NCBI GenBank assembly: GCA_030594905.1
Contig: JAUVEF010000043.1
Location: 1 to 8,120 of the forward strand
Source of the DNA: Methanosarcinales archaeon
Lineage (GTDB): Archaea; Halobacteriota; Methanosarcinia; Methanosarcinales; Methanogasteraceae
DNA: 8,120 nucleotides
Reading direction: 5' to 3'
The notes under the pieces are model-generated. The model made no database searches. It was not told the DNA's origin and worked only from the letters and a program-made list of their open reading frames with translations. Positions 6,965 to 8,120 of this stretch are shown here, in pieces; within the stretch, counting starts at the first letter, position 1, and every line of letters begins with the position of its first letter. A program made the translations under genes and the position numbers.

Positions 6965-6985
6965 TCAGTAAGAAACAATTGCGTC

Positions 6986-7195
6986 ATGATGGTGACCGCG
7001 GATCGAAAAACGGATGGACGACTGATCAAGCAGTGGCGGCTGGCAGGTGCGCTGCATCCGAGGGAATGGGTGCACCAATCCCGGACGCCATGGGGATGGG
7101 GAGTGTACAAAAACAGAGGAGGAAACCAAGAGATCGGAGGAATTGCTCGAGATTTTTGTGCAGGTTCTCACGTAATTCCTGCGGTTATCCGGTAA
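6986..7195 (+). CDS. Possible 69-residue small protein, unknown function
   Basis: I do not recognise this ORF. It starts with ATGATG at the position where a leaderless transcript from the TATA box at 6957-6964 should begin, and it ends 8 nt before the start of the next gene, which would suit an operon. The product is soluble, basic and Trp-rich (WRLAG, REWVHQ, TPWGWGVY), followed by Gly-rich KNRGGNQEIGGIARDF; it has no signal peptide or membrane segment. Against it, the composition could come from G-rich non-coding DNA and third-position bias is weak. The alternative is a structured 5' leader: the RNA could fold a 7-bp hairpin with arms TGCATCC (7051-7057) and GGGTGCA (7066-7072). Confidence 0.35.
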   Translation: MMVTADRKTDGRLIKQWRLAGALHPREWVHQSRTPWGWGVYKNRGGNQEIGGIARDFCAGSHVIPAVIR

Positions 7196-7203
7196 CATCT
7201 GCG

Positions 7204-7746
7204 ATGCTCGACGTTACACTGGTCTGGGACGGTGATCTGCTTTTTGAAAAGCTGTTTGTTGAGCACGGGCTTTCATACCAGCGTGTGCCGTCCAGCGCAC
7301 TTGGCATGCGTTTTCTGCCCGCATCCGGAGTTCTGATCGTGCCGACTGGATTTGCAAACCGGCAGTATACGAAAGTAACCAGTGGAATCGAGACAAACAA
7401 AGGATTTTTTGACCGTTTTGTCAAAAAGGGTGGTGTGCTTGTTGTGTACGGGGCGCTGGTTCCAGAGTATATATATCAGTGGCTCCCATTCACGCTGAAA
7501 TACAAAGAACAGTACGGTGCGGTTGATATAGATGTGGTGCAGGAGCATGGTTGCACCTGCGTCTTTGATGGCGATCGTGCCGAGTGCGATGGGTACTTTA
7601 TAGAGACTGACGGTGATGTTATACTAACTGGCAATGGATTGCCGATTATGGTTGTAAAAGAGCACGGAGACGGTATGATCATCGCAACCACCATACACGA
7701 ATTTCCTTCAGGAGCGTTTCTCAAATGGGCAATGGCAGACAGGTAA
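7204..7746 (+). CDS. Class I glutamine-amidotransferase-like (ThuA/BPL_N-like) protein without the usual nucleophile Cys
   Basis: This is a 180-residue soluble protein with a Rossmann-like, GATase1-type pattern: strand DVTLVWDG (3-10), VLIVPTGFA (43-51), FFDRFVKKGGVLVVYGA (68-84) and a C-terminal GMIIATTIHEFPSGAFLKWA (157-176). In active GATase1 enzymes the strand ending GGVLVVYG leads to a nucleophile elbow with Cys; here it reads YGALVPE, so the amidase triad appears absent, although a His-Glu pair (165-166) remains. Cys117, Cys119 and Cys128 cluster in the middle. The ATG at 7204 is chosen because the fold's first strand begins there; the frame stays open upstream, but that part does not look protein-like. 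No strong ribosome site precedes it. It overlaps the kinase gene by 22 nt, implying a shared function. The substrate is unknown. Confidence 0.72.
   Translation: MLDVTLVWDGDLLFEKLFVEHGLSYQRVPSSALGMRFLPASGVLIVPTGFANRQYTKVTSGIETNKGFFDRFVKKGGVLVVYGALVPEYIYQWLPFTLKYKEQYGAVDIDVVQEHGCTCVFDGDRAECDGYFIETDGDVILTGNGLPIMVVKEHGDGMIIATTIHEFPSGAFLKWAMADR
7710..7714 (+). promoter_or_regulatory. Ribosome-binding site deciding the kinase start
   Basis: AGGAG lies 10 nt before the ATG at 7725, within the upstream coding sequence. The alternative in-frame ATG at 7746 (TAATG stop/start overlap) has only an AGG that is too close. The site therefore favours 7725, though reinitiation at 7746 is possible. Confidence 0.5.
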
Positions 7747-8120
7747 TGCAGGCACAGGCAACGCAGGCAAAGGGTGCATACGCGATCTGGATCACAGGGC
7801 TTCCCGGATGTGGAAAGACCACGATCGCAGAGAAAGTGCATGAATCACTTTGCGACTTGCAGGGACGCGGTGTAAAACACCTCCAGCTTGATAAGATACG
7901 AAAAATAATCACGCCGCATCCGAATTACACCGAAGAAGAGCGAACCATCGTGTATGCATCGCTCGCATACATGGCACACCTCCTCGTGGAGAGTGGCGTC
8001 TCTGTGATCATCGATGCGACCGCAAACCAGCGGAGATACCGGGATCTTGCACGGAGTTTGATTCCACGGTTTGTCGAGGTGTATGTTAAGTGCCCTCTTG
8101 ATGTGTGCGTTGAGCGAGAG
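7725..8120 (+). CDS. P-loop kinase related to adenylylsulfate (APS) kinase, 3' partial
   Basis: This is a nucleotide-dependent small-molecule kinase; classical APS kinase phosphorylates adenosine 5'-phosphosulfate to PAPS. The 132 visible residues begin with a Gln/Ala-rich lead (1-18), then AIWITGLPGCGKTTIAEKV with Walker A GLPGCGKT at 25-32, LQLDKIRKII at 53-62, TEEERTIVYASLAYMAHLL, VSVIIDATANQRRYRDLAR (strand plus the RDxAR motif typical of the family) and FVEVYVKCPLDVCVERE at the window edge. It departs from classical APS kinase in having GLPGCGKT instead of GLSGSGKS and LDKIRK instead of the LDGDNxR substrate motif. The fold is therefore secure but the APS substrate is doubtful; archaeal members of this group are commonly annotated as adenylylsulfate kinase. 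The lid region and C-terminus lie outside the window. It is translationally coupled to the amidotransferase-like gene. Confidence 0.82.
   Translation, partial: MGNGRQVMQAQATQAKGAYAIWITGLPGCGKTTIAEKVHESLCDLQGRGVKHLQLDKIRKIITPHPNYTEEERTIVYASLAYMAHLLVESGVSVIIDATANQRRYRDLARSLIPRFVEVYVKCPLDVCVERE

Noticed and set aside
6986..7025. C/D box sRNA (ATGATGG resembling a C box, CTGA resembling a D box)
   Set aside because: The C box has a mismatch, spacing is unsuitable and no D'/C' pair or terminal stem is visible.
6943..7203. 87-residue N-terminal extension of the amidotransferase-like protein from a TTG
   Set aside because: The start would precede the TATA box at 6957-6964, and the translated stretch is not protein-like; the fold begins at 7204.

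Overview
The window looks like a piece of a euryarchaeal chromosome, probably from a methanogen or a relative in the Methanosarcinales, ANME or Syntrophoarchaeales neighbourhood. The lineage is inferred. The archaeal assignment rests on the archaeal-type S-adenosylmethionine synthetase (unlike bacterial MetK), an archaeal phosphoglycerate kinase, a WtpA-type tungstate/molybdate binding protein, TATA-box promoters and at least two likely leaderless starts. I see no tRNA, rRNA, CRISPR array, insertion sequence or phage gene. The genes look vertically inherited and closely packed.

Layout. (1) 1-969, +: the 3' part of wtpA; its start and signal peptide lie outside the window. It converges on the next unit across a 161-bp gap in which I see no gene. 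(2) 3170 to 1131, -: a three-gene operon of an ArsR-type winged-helix regulator, an ABC ATPase and an ABC-2 permease, linked by a 4-nt and an 11-nt overlap. A 47-bp, 18/21-matched inverted repeat lies between its TATA box and its start codon, an autoregulatory arrangement. (3) 3431-5493, +: the archaeal S-adenosylmethionine synthetase, followed with a 1-nt stop/start overlap by a membrane-anchored winged-helix protein with an outward-facing beta-sandwich domain. (4) 5671-6921, +: phosphoglycerate kinase with its own promoter. (5) 6957-8120, +: a promoter, a possible 69-residue small ORF, a class I glutamine-amidotransferase-like protein lacking the usual catalytic cysteine, and the first 132 residues of a P-loop kinase related to APS kinase. 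The kinase runs off the window and overlaps its upstream neighbour.

How they fit together. Units 1, 3 and 4 include housekeeping functions: oxyanion uptake for tungsten/molybdenum enzymes, AdoMet supply, and glycolysis or gluconeogenesis. Unit 2 is a self-regulated efflux-type transporter; the Cys/His cluster at the N-terminus of its regulator hints at metal or redox sensing. The least understood parts are the coupled membrane-bound regulator behind metK and the amidotransferase-like/kinase pair at the right end. Neither is a clearly new system on sequence alone, but both are conserved-looking architectures whose roles I cannot name.
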